In this document: one piece after another, positions 25,392 through 33,481 of the stretch
Layout of the letters: each line of letters begins with the position of its first letter
How positions within the stretch are numbered: position 1 is the stretch's first letter
Assembly (NCBI RefSeq): GCF_001053185.1
Contig: NZ_CSTD01000001.1
Span: 494,761-558,760 of the forward strand
From: Mycobacterium bohemicum DSM 44277
Lineage (GTDB): Bacteria; Actinomycetota; Actinomycetes; Mycobacteriales; Mycobacteriaceae
Reading direction: 5' to 3'
DNA length: 64,000 bases
Translations under genes and position numbers: made by a program
Notes under the pieces: model-generated
What the model was told of the DNA's origin: nothing
Database searches by the model: none
What the model saw: only the letters and a program-made list of their open reading frames with translations

Positions 25392-26369
25392 ATGGTGACG
25401 GCGGTGAACGAGACGCGCGCAGACCTGGTGTGCGAGGGGGGCGGCGTCCGCGGCGTCGGGTTGGTCGGCGCGGTGGACGCGCTCGCCCAAGCCGGTTACC
25501 GGTTTCCCCGCGTCGCCGGGACCAGCGCCGGGGCGATCGTCGCTGCGCTGGTCGCGGCGCTGCAGGCCGCAGGCGAACCCCTGACACGGCTGGCCGAAGT
25601 GATGCGCACGATCGACTATCAGAAGTTCTTGGACCGCAGCCTGATTGGGCGGGTCCCGGTGATCGGCGGGGGACTCTCCCTGCTCGTATCCGACGGCGTC
25701 TATCGCGGGGCGTACCTCGAACGGCTGCTGGCCGGGTTGCTCGGTGACCTCGGCGTGCGCACGTTCGGCGACCTGCGGACCGGCGAAGAGCCCGAACAGT
25801 TCCGCTGGTCGCTGGTCGTCACGGCCAGCGACCTGTCACGGCGCCGACTGGTCCGCATCCCTTGGGACCTGAGCGACTACGGCCTCGACCCGGACGGCTT
25901 CCCGGTGGCCCGCGCCGTGCACGCCTCGGCGGCGATTCCGTATGTGTTCGAGCCCATTCGGCTCGCCGGTGCGACGTGGGTGGACGGCGGTCTGCTGTCG
26001 GACTTCCCGGTCGAGTTGTTCGACCGGGCCGACGGCCGGGACGCCTGGCCGACGTTCGGCATCCGGTTGTCGGCGCGCCCCGGCATTCCCCCCACGCACC
26101 CCGTTCATGGCCCGGTGTCGTTGGGGATCGCCGCGATCGAGACGTTGCTGAGCAATCAGGACAACGCCTACATCGACGATCCTTGCACGGTGCGGCGCAC
26201 CATCTTCGTGCCCGCGGAGGGGATCAGCCCCATCGACTTCGGTATCACCGCCGAGCAACGGGAGACGCTGTACCAAAGCGGGTTGCGGGCCGGTCGGGAC
26301 TTCCTGGCGACGTGGGATTTCGCGGCCTTCCGGGCGGCCTGCGGCGGCCCGGTCAACCCTCGGTCGTGA
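25392..26369 (+). CDS. Patatin-like phospholipase (Rv2037c-like)
   Basis: A 325-residue patatin-family acyl hydrolase. The three family motifs are present: the glycine-rich oxyanion loop CEGGGVRGVG, the nucleophile GTSAG with Ser45, and the Asp of the catalytic dyad in VDGGLLSDFP (D198). It has no signal peptide, although residues around 100-115 are hydrophobic. It starts at the ATG at 25392, 61 bp after the transporter and likely in the same transcription unit. It probably cleaves membrane phospholipids or acylglycerols; the biological role is unknown. Confidence 0.88.
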   Translation: MVTAVNETRADLVCEGGGVRGVGLVGAVDALAQAGYRFPRVAGTSAGAIVAALVAALQAAGEPLTRLAEVMRTIDYQKFLDRSLIGRVPVIGGGLSLLVSDGVYRGAYLERLLAGLLGDLGVRTFGDLRTGEEPEQFRWSLVVTASDLSRRRLVRIPWDLSDYGLDPDGFPVARAVHASAAIPYVFEPIRLAGATWVDGGLLSDFPVELFDRADGRDAWPTFGIRLSARPGIPPTHPVHGPVSLGIAAIETLLSNQDNAYIDDPCTVRRTIFVPAEGISPIDFGITAEQRETLYQSGLRAGRDFLATWDFAAFRAACGGPVNPRS

Positions 26370-26376
26370 GCGCGAC

Positions 26377-26664
26377 TCAGGCGGTGCGCGTCGTCCGGCG
26401 GTCGAGCCGGCGCTGGACGCGGGCGATGTCCTCGGGGGAGGGCATCGCGTTCGTGATGCGGCTGATCGCGACCCCGACGTCGGTATCGCTGATGGGCCGT
26501 CGAAGATGACCGATGAGTTCGTCTGTTACCGAGTCGATTTCGTCGTTTGACACGCGGCGGCGGCACAGCGCCGCCACCGGGACGTGACCGGTGGTCGGCA
26601 TGCCGCTGGGATAGCCTGCCCGCACAAAGGCGACAATGCTGGAAACCCATTGGGTCAGGTCCAT
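26377..26664 (-). CDS. DUF3349 family small protein
   Basis: A 95-residue protein with the mycobacterial DUF3349 pattern: an N-terminal SSIVAFVRAGYPSGMPTTGHVP, a VALCRRRVS helix and SNDEIDSVTDELI. Members are small helical proteins of unknown function, often found in several copies per mycobacterial genome. It is convergent with the patatin gene, 7 bp between stops. Confidence 0.82.
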   Translation of the reverse strand: MDLTQWVSSIVAFVRAGYPSGMPTTGHVPVAALCRRRVSNDEIDSVTDELIGHLRRPISDTDVGVAISRITNAMPSPEDIARVQRRLDRRTTRTA

Positions 26665-26857
26665 CTTTCACCTCGCTCACCGCGGCGCTGCGGATCAGCG
26701 GCCATGTCACCGCGGATAACAAGGTAGCATCGCCGCGGCCACCATCTGGTTAACGCCACGCGGTTGCTGGCACGATTTTTTACAACCGTTGTCGCGCATA
26801 CCGGCGGCCGACGCACGATTCTGGCGCGCCGCAACGAGGTTTGGCCGCAACGCTTTC

Positions 26858-26863
26858 TAGTAT
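26858..26863 (+). promoter_or_regulatory. Predicted -10 element of the DUF3097 gene (leaderless transcript)
   Basis: TAGTAT fits TANNNT and ends 6 nt before the GTG at 26870. Transcription would begin at the start codon, giving a leaderless mRNA. The rest of the 205-bp gap shows nothing else clear. Confidence 0.45.
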
Positions 26864-26869
26864 GGCCGG

Positions 26870-27706
26870 GTGGTTGATCGCTATGGCACCGATGTTCTGG
26901 CGGCCGGGCGGCGCAAGCCGCGCTCGACCGAGCATCCGGTGGAAATGGGAATGGTCGTCGAGGACGTCGAGAGCGGCTACGTCGGGGCGGTGGTTCGCGT
27001 CGAGTACGGCCGCATCGACCTCGAAGACCGGCACGGACGCACGCGCGGATTCCCGCTTGGCCCCGGCTATCTGCTCGAGGGCCGGCCCGTGATCCTCACG
27101 CCGCCGCGCCGCCCGGGCCCCGCCGCGGGGGGGCGGACGGCATCCGGCTCGGTCGCGGTGCCGGGCGCCCGCGCGCGCGTCGCGCGAGCCGGCCGGATCT
27201 ACGTTGAGGGCCGCCACGACGCCGAACTGATCGCACAAGTGTGGGGCGAGGATCTGCGGATCGAGGGTGTCGTCGTCGAGCACCTCGGTGGCGTCGACGA
27301 TCTCGCCGACGTTGTCGCCGAGTTCGCGCCCGGACCCGGCCGCAGGCTGGGCGTGCTCGTCGACCATCTGGTCGCGGGATCCAAGGAGGCGCGGATCGCC
27401 GATGCGGTCCGACGGGGGCCCGGTGGTCCCGACACGCTGGTCGTCGGACACCCGTACGTCGACATCTGGCAGGCGGTGAAGCCGCAGCGACTCGGCTTGA
27501 AGGCCTGGCCGAAGGTGCCGCGGCAGGTGGAGTGGAAGCACGGCGTGTGCGAGGCGCTCGGGCTACCGCACGCAAGCCAGGCGGACATCGCCCGGGCGTG
27601 GCGGCACATCCGTTCCCGGGTGCGTGACTGGAACGACCTCGAGCCCGACCTGATCGGCCGGGTCGAGGAACTTATCGACTTCGTGACCCAGCCGGCGGGT
27701 TCCTGA
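26870..27706 (+). CDS. DUF3097 family protein with TOPRIM-like segment
   Basis: A 278-residue actinobacterial protein of the DUF3097 family. The N-terminal 80 residues are a small beta-rich domain (GMVVEDVESGYVGAVVRVEYG). The second part contains IYVEGRHDAELIAQVWGEDL, then VVEHLGGVDDL and LGVLVDHLVAGSKE, which together look like a TOPRIM fold: a conserved Glu, then an Asp strand. The second Asp of the usual DxD is replaced (DHL). It starts at the GTG at 26870. TOPRIM similarity is my reading of the pattern; the function is unknown. Confidence 0.8.
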   Translation: MVDRYGTDVLAAGRRKPRSTEHPVEMGMVVEDVESGYVGAVVRVEYGRIDLEDRHGRTRGFPLGPGYLLEGRPVILTPPRRPGPAAGGRTASGSVAVPGARARVARAGRIYVEGRHDAELIAQVWGEDLRIEGVVVEHLGGVDDLADVVAEFAPGPGRRLGVLVDHLVAGSKEARIADAVRRGPGGPDTLVVGHPYVDIWQAVKPQRLGLKAWPKVPRQVEWKHGVCEALGLPHASQADIARAWRHIRSRVRDWNDLEPDLIGRVEELIDFVTQPAGS

Positions 27707-27720
27707 CACCGAAAAGATCC

Positions 27721-27737
27721 GCGGGATTTTTTCCCGC
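27721..27737 (+). terminator. Short GC hairpin after the DUF3097 gene
   Basis: GCGGGA and TCCCGC form a perfect 6-bp stem with a T-rich loop, 15 bp after the stop codon. There is no U-tract after it, as is common for mycobacterial hairpins, so terminator function is only plausible. Confidence 0.35.
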
Positions 27738-27860
27738 CGCCGCGCGCCCGGGCCATCGCGATACTGGCTGAACGACCGCGTTCGGCCCGGTGGGCAGCTA
27801 TCGGCCCGGGGGCGCCGGGATCGGACTAGGCGCACTTCACCGGGTTGATTGCGGGTCTGC

Positions 27861-27875
27861 TCGCAACGATTGCGA
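27861..27875. promoter_or_regulatory. Perfect palindrome TCGCAA-CGA-TTGCGA
   Basis: 6-bp arms and a 3-bp spacer, 144 bp upstream of the osmC-like start. It is a candidate operator for the whole osmC-cynS-sigma unit. No regulator other than the sigma/anti-sigma pair is encoded in the unit. Confidence 0.4.
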
Positions 27876-28018
27876 ACGCGCTGCGACCAGAATCGGCTCA
27901 GATGTTTCGTGCAAGTGTCGTTCGAGTCTTCCTGGTAAATCCCTTCCCTCCGCCGTCACGTGCGCCCGGTCTGGGGCACTCACTCCGTGAAGGCTCAGCG
28001 AGGAACGGAGAAAAGTTC

Positions 28019-28543
28019 ATGACCAACACGCTCGTCATCGACGCGGAAGGCCTCGATCGATTGTCCTGTAACGCCAAGGCCAATCCCGAGACCGGCAAGA
28101 AGACCCTCAAAGCCAAGACGGTCTGTGAAACCGGGTTCCGCAATATGACCTACGTGCGCGATCTGGCGCCAATGCTGGTGGGGGAGCCGCCCGCGTTGCT
28201 GGGCGACGACTCGGCGCCCAACCCGTCAGAAACCGCCCTGGCCGCTCTCGGCTCGTGCGTCTCGGTCGGCCTGCTGGCCAACGCCACGCATCGCGGCGTG
28301 ACACTGACCAAGATCGAGGTCGAGATGGAGGGCGACATCGACATATCCGCGGTGTGGGGCGTGGGTGACACCCCGGACGGCAAACGCCTGGGTTTCAGCG
28401 CGGTCCGTTGCAGGGTGACGCTTGCCGGAGACGCCGACGACGCGACACTGAAGGAGATCCACGACAACGCGATCGCCTGGTCGCCCGTCGTCAACACGTT
28501 CCGCAATCCGGTGGATGTCGACTCGTCGTTGCGGACTGAATAG
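28019..28543 (+). CDS. OsmC/Ohr family peroxiredoxin-like protein
   Basis: A 174-residue OsmC-family protein. The conserved second cysteine is in AALGSCVSVG (Cys80). Other cysteines at 17 (LSCNAK) and 36 (TVCETGF) could supply the resolving partner, though their spacing differs from classic Ohr. OsmC proteins reduce organic hydroperoxides with thiols. The start is the ATG at 28019, with ACGGAGA upstream. It is the first gene of the cyanase unit, 23 bp before cynS. Whether it acts as a peroxidase here is inference. Confidence 0.85.
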   Translation: MTNTLVIDAEGLDRLSCNAKANPETGKKTLKAKTVCETGFRNMTYVRDLAPMLVGEPPALLGDDSAPNPSETALAALGSCVSVGLLANATHRGVTLTKIEVEMEGDIDISAVWGVGDTPDGKRLGFSAVRCRVTLAGDADDATLKEIHDNAIAWSPVVNTFRNPVDVDSSLRTE

Positions 28544-28566
28544 CGATTCGGACGGGGAGATCAACC

Positions 28567-29055
28567 GTGGCAAAGACATTGGGGACATTGAGCAAGAACG
28601 AGCTCGCACAGGTCATCAGGCTGGCCCGTGTCAAGCAGGGATTGAGCTGGGCGAAGATCGCCGAATCGATCGGAAAGGACCCGGTGTGGACCGTGGCGGC
28701 GTTGCTCGGCCAGCACCCCCTGCCGGCCGGCGAGGCGGCCACCGTCGCATCGCTTCTCGACCTCGACGACGAGGCCGTGGCGGTCCTGCAGTTGAGTCCG
28801 TACCGCGGGTCGGATGACGCCGCGGCGAAGGACCCGACCATCTACCGGTTCTATGAGGCGCTGGCGGTCTACGGTCCGGCGATCAAAGAGCTCATCCACG
28901 AGGAGTTCGGCGACGGCATCATGAGTGCGATCAACTTCCAGGTGAGTGTGCAACGTCGTCCGGATCCGCACGGCGACAGGGTGGTCGTCACCCTCGACGG
29001 CAAGTTCCTCGACTACGCATGGAAACACGCGGCAGAGCAGGGGGCAGCCAAATGA
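28567..29055 (+). CDS. cynS: Cyanate hydratase (cyanase)
   Basis: A 162-residue cyanase that converts cyanate plus bicarbonate to ammonia and carbon dioxide. The N-terminal helical domain (residues 1-75) is followed by the short catalytic domain. The three catalytic residues are in place: Arg94 and Glu97 in YRFYEALAVYGPAIKE, and Ser120 in GIMSAINF, two positions before the E. coli numbering. The GTG start has GGGGAG upstream. Its stop overlaps the next ATG (ATGA). Unlike E. coli, there is no cynT carbonic anhydrase or cynX next to it; a formate/nitrite-type channel and a sigma factor take those places. Confidence 0.95.
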   Translation: MAKTLGTLSKNELAQVIRLARVKQGLSWAKIAESIGKDPVWTVAALLGQHPLPAGEAATVASLLDLDDEAVAVLQLSPYRGSDDAAAKDPTIYRFYEALAVYGPAIKELIHEEFGDGIMSAINFQVSVQRRPDPHGDRVVVTLDGKFLDYAWKHAAEQGAAK

Positions 29056-30119
29056 CGGCGACGATGGATCCTGCGGCCGGCCGTGTGGATGTGCGGCTGC
29101 TGGAAGACATTCGGGCGCACGCCGCGGTGTTGGATCGCGGCGAGGGCCAATCCCGGCGCAGCTTCACCGCCCTTGGGGCGGCCGGCCTGCTCGGGGTCGG
29201 CGCGCCGGGCAACGCCGACGGCCGGCTTCCGGAGATGGCCGAGGTCATCCGGCGGATCTCCGGTGAGTGCATGAGCACCGGGTTCTCATTGTGGGCGCAC
29301 CGGATGACCGTGGAGTATTTGCTCACGGCCGCAACGCCGTTCAGCACGGCCGTCGCCAAATCGCTGCTCACCGGGACAACGCTCGGCGTCACCGGCATGG
29401 CGTCGGCGTTCAAGGAGGCGGCGGGCTGCGGCACCCTGGACCTGACCGCCACACCCGTAGCCGGCGGCTATGAGTTGTCCGGAACCATCAGGTGGGCCAG
29501 CAACCTCTACGCCGACTCGACCATGGTCACCGCGGCCCGTTCAGCCGACGGTGAGAAGCTGATCGTGGCGCTGCCGCTCGGCACCCCGGGCGTGGTGATC
29601 GGCGACCATTTCGACCTGTTGGCGATGGGCAGCACCGCCTCGTCGCACCTGAACCTGACGGCTGCGCTCATCTCCTCCGAGCAGGTTCTGTCCCGCGACT
29701 TCGACGGGTTCCTGCACGCGGTGCGGCCCACGTTCCTGGTGCTGCAGTCGGCAATGTGTCTGGGGCTCACCAAGACCATGGTCGAGGAGAGCCGGCGCGG
29801 GCTGAGCGGGGTCAACGACGTCTTCGCTGCCGACGTCGACCGCATAGCCGGCAGGCTCGCCTGCGCCGAAATCACGTTGGCGAGCCTGGCGGGGGCCGTC
29901 GGCGGCGCCAGGCGGCCGACCAAGAAGGAGCTGCTGTCCCTGCGGCTGACGGCCGCCGAACTGTCCAGCGCCAGCGCCGATCTCGAGCTCCGCACGGCCG
30001 GCGGCAGGGGTTACGCCAGCAGAACTCCGGCAAGTCGACGTTATCGCGAGGCGGCGTTCATTCCGGTCCAGTCCCCTTCCGAGGGTCAACTGCGCTGGGA
30101 ACTGGCCGGATGCTCCTGA
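29052..30119 (+). CDS. Acyl-CoA dehydrogenase-like flavoprotein
   Basis: A 355-residue protein with the acyl-CoA dehydrogenase layout. It has an N-terminal helical part, a central beta domain (GYELSGTIRWASNLYADSTMV), and a C-terminal helical bundle ending RRYREAAFIPVQSPSEGQLRW, a typical family end. A catalytic glutamate could not be identified with confidence, so a monooxygenase-like or other flavin role is possible. The ATG at 29052 overlaps the cynS stop by 4 bp, so expression is coupled to cyanase. Substrate unknown. Confidence 0.82.
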   Translation: MTATMDPAAGRVDVRLLEDIRAHAAVLDRGEGQSRRSFTALGAAGLLGVGAPGNADGRLPEMAEVIRRISGECMSTGFSLWAHRMTVEYLLTAATPFSTAVAKSLLTGTTLGVTGMASAFKEAAGCGTLDLTATPVAGGYELSGTIRWASNLYADSTMVTAARSADGEKLIVALPLGTPGVVIGDHFDLLAMGSTASSHLNLTAALISSEQVLSRDFDGFLHAVRPTFLVLQSAMCLGLTKTMVEESRRGLSGVNDVFAADVDRIAGRLACAEITLASLAGAVGGARRPTKKELLSLRLTAAELSSASADLELRTAGGRGYASRTPASRRYREAAFIPVQSPSEGQLRWELAGCS

Positions 30120-30129
30120 GCGCGGGACG

Positions 30130-30759
30130 ATGGTGACTCCGGTGGCGGTGCCACCGGAGGGCGCCGAATCCGACCAGCTGGTGGGGGGCATCCCGCTGGC
30201 CGTCCTGGTGCGTGACTATCACCGGCCGATGTTGAACTTCGCACGCACCATGGTGAATTCGGCGGCTGTGGCCGAGGAAGCCGTGCAGGAGGCATGGGTT
30301 CAGGTGCTGCAGTCCTCGGATTCGTTCGAGGGGCGTTCCTCGGTGAGTACCTGGCTGTTCGGAATCGTACGGAACACCGCGTTGCGGCACCGGCGGCGCG
30401 AGTCCCGGATTCGGGACCACGAGGTGTTGGCCGCACCGTACGCCACCGACGCCGATCCGTTGTCGGGGCGCATGCACCCGGCCGGCCACGCTGACGCGGG
30501 GCATTGGAGCCTCCCGCCGTCCACTCGCTTCCTACCGGAGGACCAGACGGTGAGCAGTGAACTGGTCGGATACCTCCGCGCGGCACTGGGTACGTTGCCG
30601 CAGCGGCAGCGACAGCTGATAATCCTGCGTGACCTTGTCGGCGCGTCCGCCGACGAGGCGGCCAAGGTCCTCGATCTGTCCGCCGAGGCGCAGCGCGCCC
30701 TGCTCTACCGCGCCCGGGGCAATCTCCGAAACGAATTGGAAAAGCGGTATCGACGATGA
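30130..30759 (+). CDS. ECF-type RNA polymerase sigma factor
   Basis: A 209-residue group 4 sigma factor. Region 2 is DYHRPMLNFARTMVNSAAVA followed by EEAVQEAWVQVLQ and STWLFGIVRNTALRH. Region 4 is ALGTLPQRQRQLIILRDLVG with ADEAAKVLDLS as the recognition helix-turn-helix. It starts 10 bp after the flavoprotein stop. Its stop overlaps the anti-sigma start (ATGA). It probably directs transcription of this unit and perhaps others. Its promoter motif could not be identified by eye. Confidence 0.92.
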   Translation: MVTPVAVPPEGAESDQLVGGIPLAVLVRDYHRPMLNFARTMVNSAAVAEEAVQEAWVQVLQSSDSFEGRSSVSTWLFGIVRNTALRHRRRESRIRDHEVLAAPYATDADPLSGRMHPAGHADAGHWSLPPSTRFLPEDQTVSSELVGYLRAALGTLPQRQRQLIILRDLVGASADEAAKVLDLSAEAQRALLYRARGNLRNELEKRYRR

Positions 30760-31025
30760 CCGTTCATGACAACACGGTGCCCGCGATCGACTGCGTTGAC
30801 TTCGTGCGGCTCGTCGACGACCTCGTCGACTCGGACCCGACGCAGTGGGGACCTATCGTGGCCAGACACCTCGACGAGTGCCCCCCGTGCCTGGTCTACC
30901 TCGAGCAAATGCTCGATCTCAAGATCCTGCTCCGCCACGTCTTCGAGGGGGAGAAGCTCACCGACCGGCACATCGACAGTGTCCTCAACGCCATTCACGC
31001 ACTCAGGAAAGGTCAACTCGGATGA
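30756..31025 (+). CDS. Zinc-binding anti-sigma factor
   Basis: An 89-residue soluble anti-sigma protein. The ZAS motif H-x3-C-x2-C is seen as RHLDECPPC (His38, Cys42, Cys45), followed by a helix that would clamp the sigma factor. There is no membrane segment, so it senses something in the cytoplasm, most often a thiol-reactive or oxidative signal. It overlaps both neighbours by ATGA junctions. It is the usual partner of the sigma gene just before it. Confidence 0.88.
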   Translation: MTVHDNTVPAIDCVDFVRLVDDLVDSDPTQWGPIVARHLDECPPCLVYLEQMLDLKILLRHVFEGEKLTDRHIDSVLNAIHALRKGQLG

Positions 31026-31933
31026 CGATCAACGCGCAAGCGCCGCAACTGGAAAGCGCGGCGTCGATACCCGAAGGCGTCGGGTTGCATTCCGGCGTCA
31101 TCACGAACGGCGCCGTCGACGACCCCTTCGAGCCGCTCAGCGTCGGCGCCATGGTGGATCGGGTGGCCGCAATGGCCGTGGAGAAAATCGCCCACCCCTG
31201 GGCCTTCCTGGTGCGCTCGCTGGTCGGCGGCGCGATGGTGTCCTTCGGGGCGGTACTCGCCTTGACGGTGAGCACCGGGGTCAAGACTCCCGGCGTCGCA
31301 AGCCTGCTGATGGGCCTGGCGTTCGGGATGTCGTTCGTCCTCATCCTGGTGTCGGGCATGTCGCTGATCACGGCGGACATGGCCGCGGGATTTCTTGCCG
31401 TGCTCAAACGCACCATGAGTCCCGGCGGCTACGTCTTCCTGGTCGTCGTCGGCCTTATCGGCAACATCGCTGGCGCACTGGCGTTCGTCACCATTTGCGG
31501 TGCCGCCGGCGGCCCCTACTTGGGTGCCTTCGCCGAGCGGGCGGCATCCGTCGGCGCGGCGAAAGCCGGCCAGCCGTTTTGGACCGCAATCTTGCTTGCG
31601 GTCCTGTGCACGTGGTTTCTTCAGACCTCGATGTGCATGTTCTTCAAGGCCCGCAGCGACGTCGCCCGCATGGCCTTCGCGTTCTACGGTCCGTTCGCAT
31701 TCGTCATCGGCGGCACCCAGCATGTGATCGCCAACGTTGGGTTCCTTGGGCTCCCCTTGCTGCTCAACCTCTTTCATCGGGCCGCGCCCCGCGGCGGAAT
31801 CGGCTGGGGCTGGGGCGCGCACGGCTTGCTCACCAACATCGCGATCACCAGCGTCGGTAACTTGATCGGCGGCACGCTGTTCGTGGCGCTGCCGTTCTGG
31901 ATCATCGCCCAGTTGCAGCGGCGCCGCGTTTAG
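31022..31933 (+). CDS. Formate/nitrite transporter family channel
   Basis: A 303-residue membrane protein of the FNT family, with six membrane segments between residues about 60 and 295. The family's pore histidine is seen in GGTQHVIANVGF. FNT channels pass small monovalent anions such as formate, nitrite or hydrosulfide. The true start is the ATG at 31022, which overlaps the anti-sigma stop. As the last gene of the cyanase unit it may carry cyanate or a product anion; this is inference, since no FNT member is established as a cyanate channel to my knowledge. Confidence 0.88.
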   Translation: MTINAQAPQLESAASIPEGVGLHSGVITNGAVDDPFEPLSVGAMVDRVAAMAVEKIAHPWAFLVRSLVGGAMVSFGAVLALTVSTGVKTPGVASLLMGLAFGMSFVLILVSGMSLITADMAAGFLAVLKRTMSPGGYVFLVVVGLIGNIAGALAFVTICGAAGGPYLGAFAERAASVGAAKAGQPFWTAILLAVLCTWFLQTSMCMFFKARSDVARMAFAFYGPFAFVIGGTQHVIANVGFLGLPLLLNLFHRAAPRGGIGWGWGAHGLLTNIAITSVGNLIGGTLFVALPFWIIAQLQRRRV

Positions 31934-32506
31934 CCAACTGGCGACGACGCCGTCACCGCCCTCCGGGCCGATGGTCGGGCCGAGAATGAGCGCAAACCGG
32001 TAGCGGTGGCGTCTGCGAGGATGTCGGGGGCCGCGTTGGGTCATCTGTCCGACTGTCCGTCGCTGCTGAACTTCGCAGATTGGTGTGGCCTGTCGCTGCG
32101 CATATGGCTTGCAAGTGAGCGACACACCCGCCGCCGCAAGGCATTCAGCCGATCTTGTCGCCTATGCGCTGACGACGGCAAGGCCGTTCGCGCCTACGGC
32201 CACCGCGACGGTGTTGTCCCGGCTTGGTCAGGCCATTATCGGCGAGCGCCTCGGGCACGGGGCAGCCTCCGCGATCGGTTTGTGGGACGGCCTTCGGGCG
32301 CGCCCGGCGTGCGCTGCCGTGCCACATCGCCTACTGAGCCCGGCCGGCGCTGGTGGTGCCGCTGCCATGCGGGATCATCGCGCGGTGACCGAGGGCGCCG
32401 GGGTTGACCCGGTCTCTGCACGGGGGCCGACCGGCTCATGGCCACCGGGTGGCCGGAACGTTACCGCCGCCCAAATTGCTGCTCTGCAAGCCGTCGATCC
32501 CGGTGT
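31934..32506. other. Intergenic region, no convincing gene
   Basis: Several frames are open but none has the codon bias of the neighbours. The best is a GTG frame from 32118 to 32510 with a poor third-position GC bias and no recognisable motif. It may be a decayed gene. The DosR-type box of the stress gene lies at its end. Confidence 0.4.
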
Positions 32507-32552
32507 TTAGGGACTAAAGCCCCGCGACACATGGTCTCCCGGTTAATAGCGT
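32507..32552 (+). promoter_or_regulatory. DosR (DevR) box and -10 element of the universal stress protein gene
   Basis: TTAGGGACTAAAGCCCCGCG (32507-32526) matches the DosR consensus TTSGGGACTWWAGTCCCSAA at 16 of 20 positions and the core GGGNCNNNNGNCCC fully. A TAGCGT (TANNNT) lies at 32547-32552, placing the box centre near -42, as is usual for DosR-activated promoters. Two-domain universal stress proteins are typical DosR targets. The box match is seen; regulation is inferred. Confidence 0.75.
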
Positions 32553-32577
32553 CGTGGTGTGAGAGAGGGAGAGCAAA

Positions 32578-33471
32578 ATGTCAGCACCGGTTAGCCAACA
32601 CGGAATTGTTGTCGCGGTCGACGGCTCGCCCGCATCGGATGCCGCCGTGACGTGGGCGGCCCGTGATGCGGCGATGAGAAACGTTCCACTGACCGTGGTC
32701 CACGCTGTGGTCACCCCAACGTCGACCTGGCCGCCCGTCGCCTACCCGGAATCTCTGGCGGTGCGGCTGGAAGACGAAGGCAAGAGGGCCGTCATGGATG
32801 CCATGAAACTGGCCGAAGAGGCGATGCCCGCCGGCCAGAAGGTCCCCATCGCCCGGGAGTTGGTTTTCTCGAGCCCGGCCGCGGCCCTGATCACGTTGTC
32901 CGACGAGGCCGAGATGATCGTGATGGGCACCGCCGGACGAGGACTTCTCGCCCGGGGCGTGCTCGGATCGGTCAGTTCCAGCGTGGTGCGGCAGGCGAGG
33001 TGCCCCGTCGTCGTCGTCCGTGACGAGAGCGTGCCGGACGCCCACGCGCCCGTTCTGCTCGGGGTCGACGGCTCGCCGGCCTCCGAGCTCGCCACCGCCA
33101 TCGCGTTCGACGAGGCGTCTCGCCGCGGCGTGGACCTGGTGGCCATGCATGCCTGGAGCGATGTCACGGTGAGCGCTCTGCCCGCCGAGGACTGGGCGAC
33201 GGTGGAAGAGGAATCGCTGCGCAGCATCGCCGAAAGCCTGGCCGGGTATCAGGAACGCTATCCCGACGTCGCGGTGCATCGAACGGTCGTCCGCGACCGG
33301 CCGGCGCGCCACCTCGCCGAAATGGCCGAATCAGCCCAGCTTCTCGTGGTCGGCAGTCACGGCCGGAGCGGCTTGAGCGGCTTGCTGCTGGGCTCGGTCA
33401 GCAACGCGGTGCTGCACGCCGTCAAGATCCCGGTGATCGTGGCCCGGCCGTCGTCGGAAGCCTCCGACTGA
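32578..33471 (+). CDS. Universal stress protein with two UspA domains
   Basis: A 297-residue tandem UspA protein. Each half has the nucleotide-binding start (VAVDGSPASDAA; GVDGSPASELA) and the G-x2-G-x9-G-S ATP motif (GTAGRGLLARGVLGS; GSHGRSGLSGLLLGS). Length and layout match the mycobacterial two-domain stress proteins induced in hypoxia by DosR. The ATG follows GAGAGGGAGAG. The promoter carries a DosR box. The gene is convergent with the triple-antitoxin gene. Confidence 0.93.
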   Translation: MSAPVSQHGIVVAVDGSPASDAAVTWAARDAAMRNVPLTVVHAVVTPTSTWPPVAYPESLAVRLEDEGKRAVMDAMKLAEEAMPAGQKVPIARELVFSSPAAALITLSDEAEMIVMGTAGRGLLARGVLGSVSSSVVRQARCPVVVVRDESVPDAHAPVLLGVDGSPASELATAIAFDEASRRGVDLVAMHAWSDVTVSALPAEDWATVEEESLRSIAESLAGYQERYPDVAVHRTVVRDRPARHLAEMAESAQLLVVGSHGRSGLSGLLLGSVSNAVLHAVKIPVIVARPSSEASD

Positions 33472-33481
33472 AAGCCTCGCC

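Larger units (their letters stand above)
27707..28018. other. Intergenic region before the cyanase unit (hairpin, palindrome, ribosome-site repeat)
   Basis: 312 bp without a convincing gene. It holds a GC hairpin just after the DUF3097 stop, a perfect TCGCAA-N3-TTGCGA palindrome (27861-27875), and GAAC-N8-GTTC (28003-28018) around the ribosome-binding site ACGGAGA of the osmC-like gene. No clear sigma-A or ECF-type promoter could be assigned. Confidence 0.5.

Noticed and set aside
32118..32510. A 131-codon frame before the universal stress gene
   Set aside because: Weak codon bias, no motif, and its end overlaps the DosR box; kept only as part of the intergenic note.
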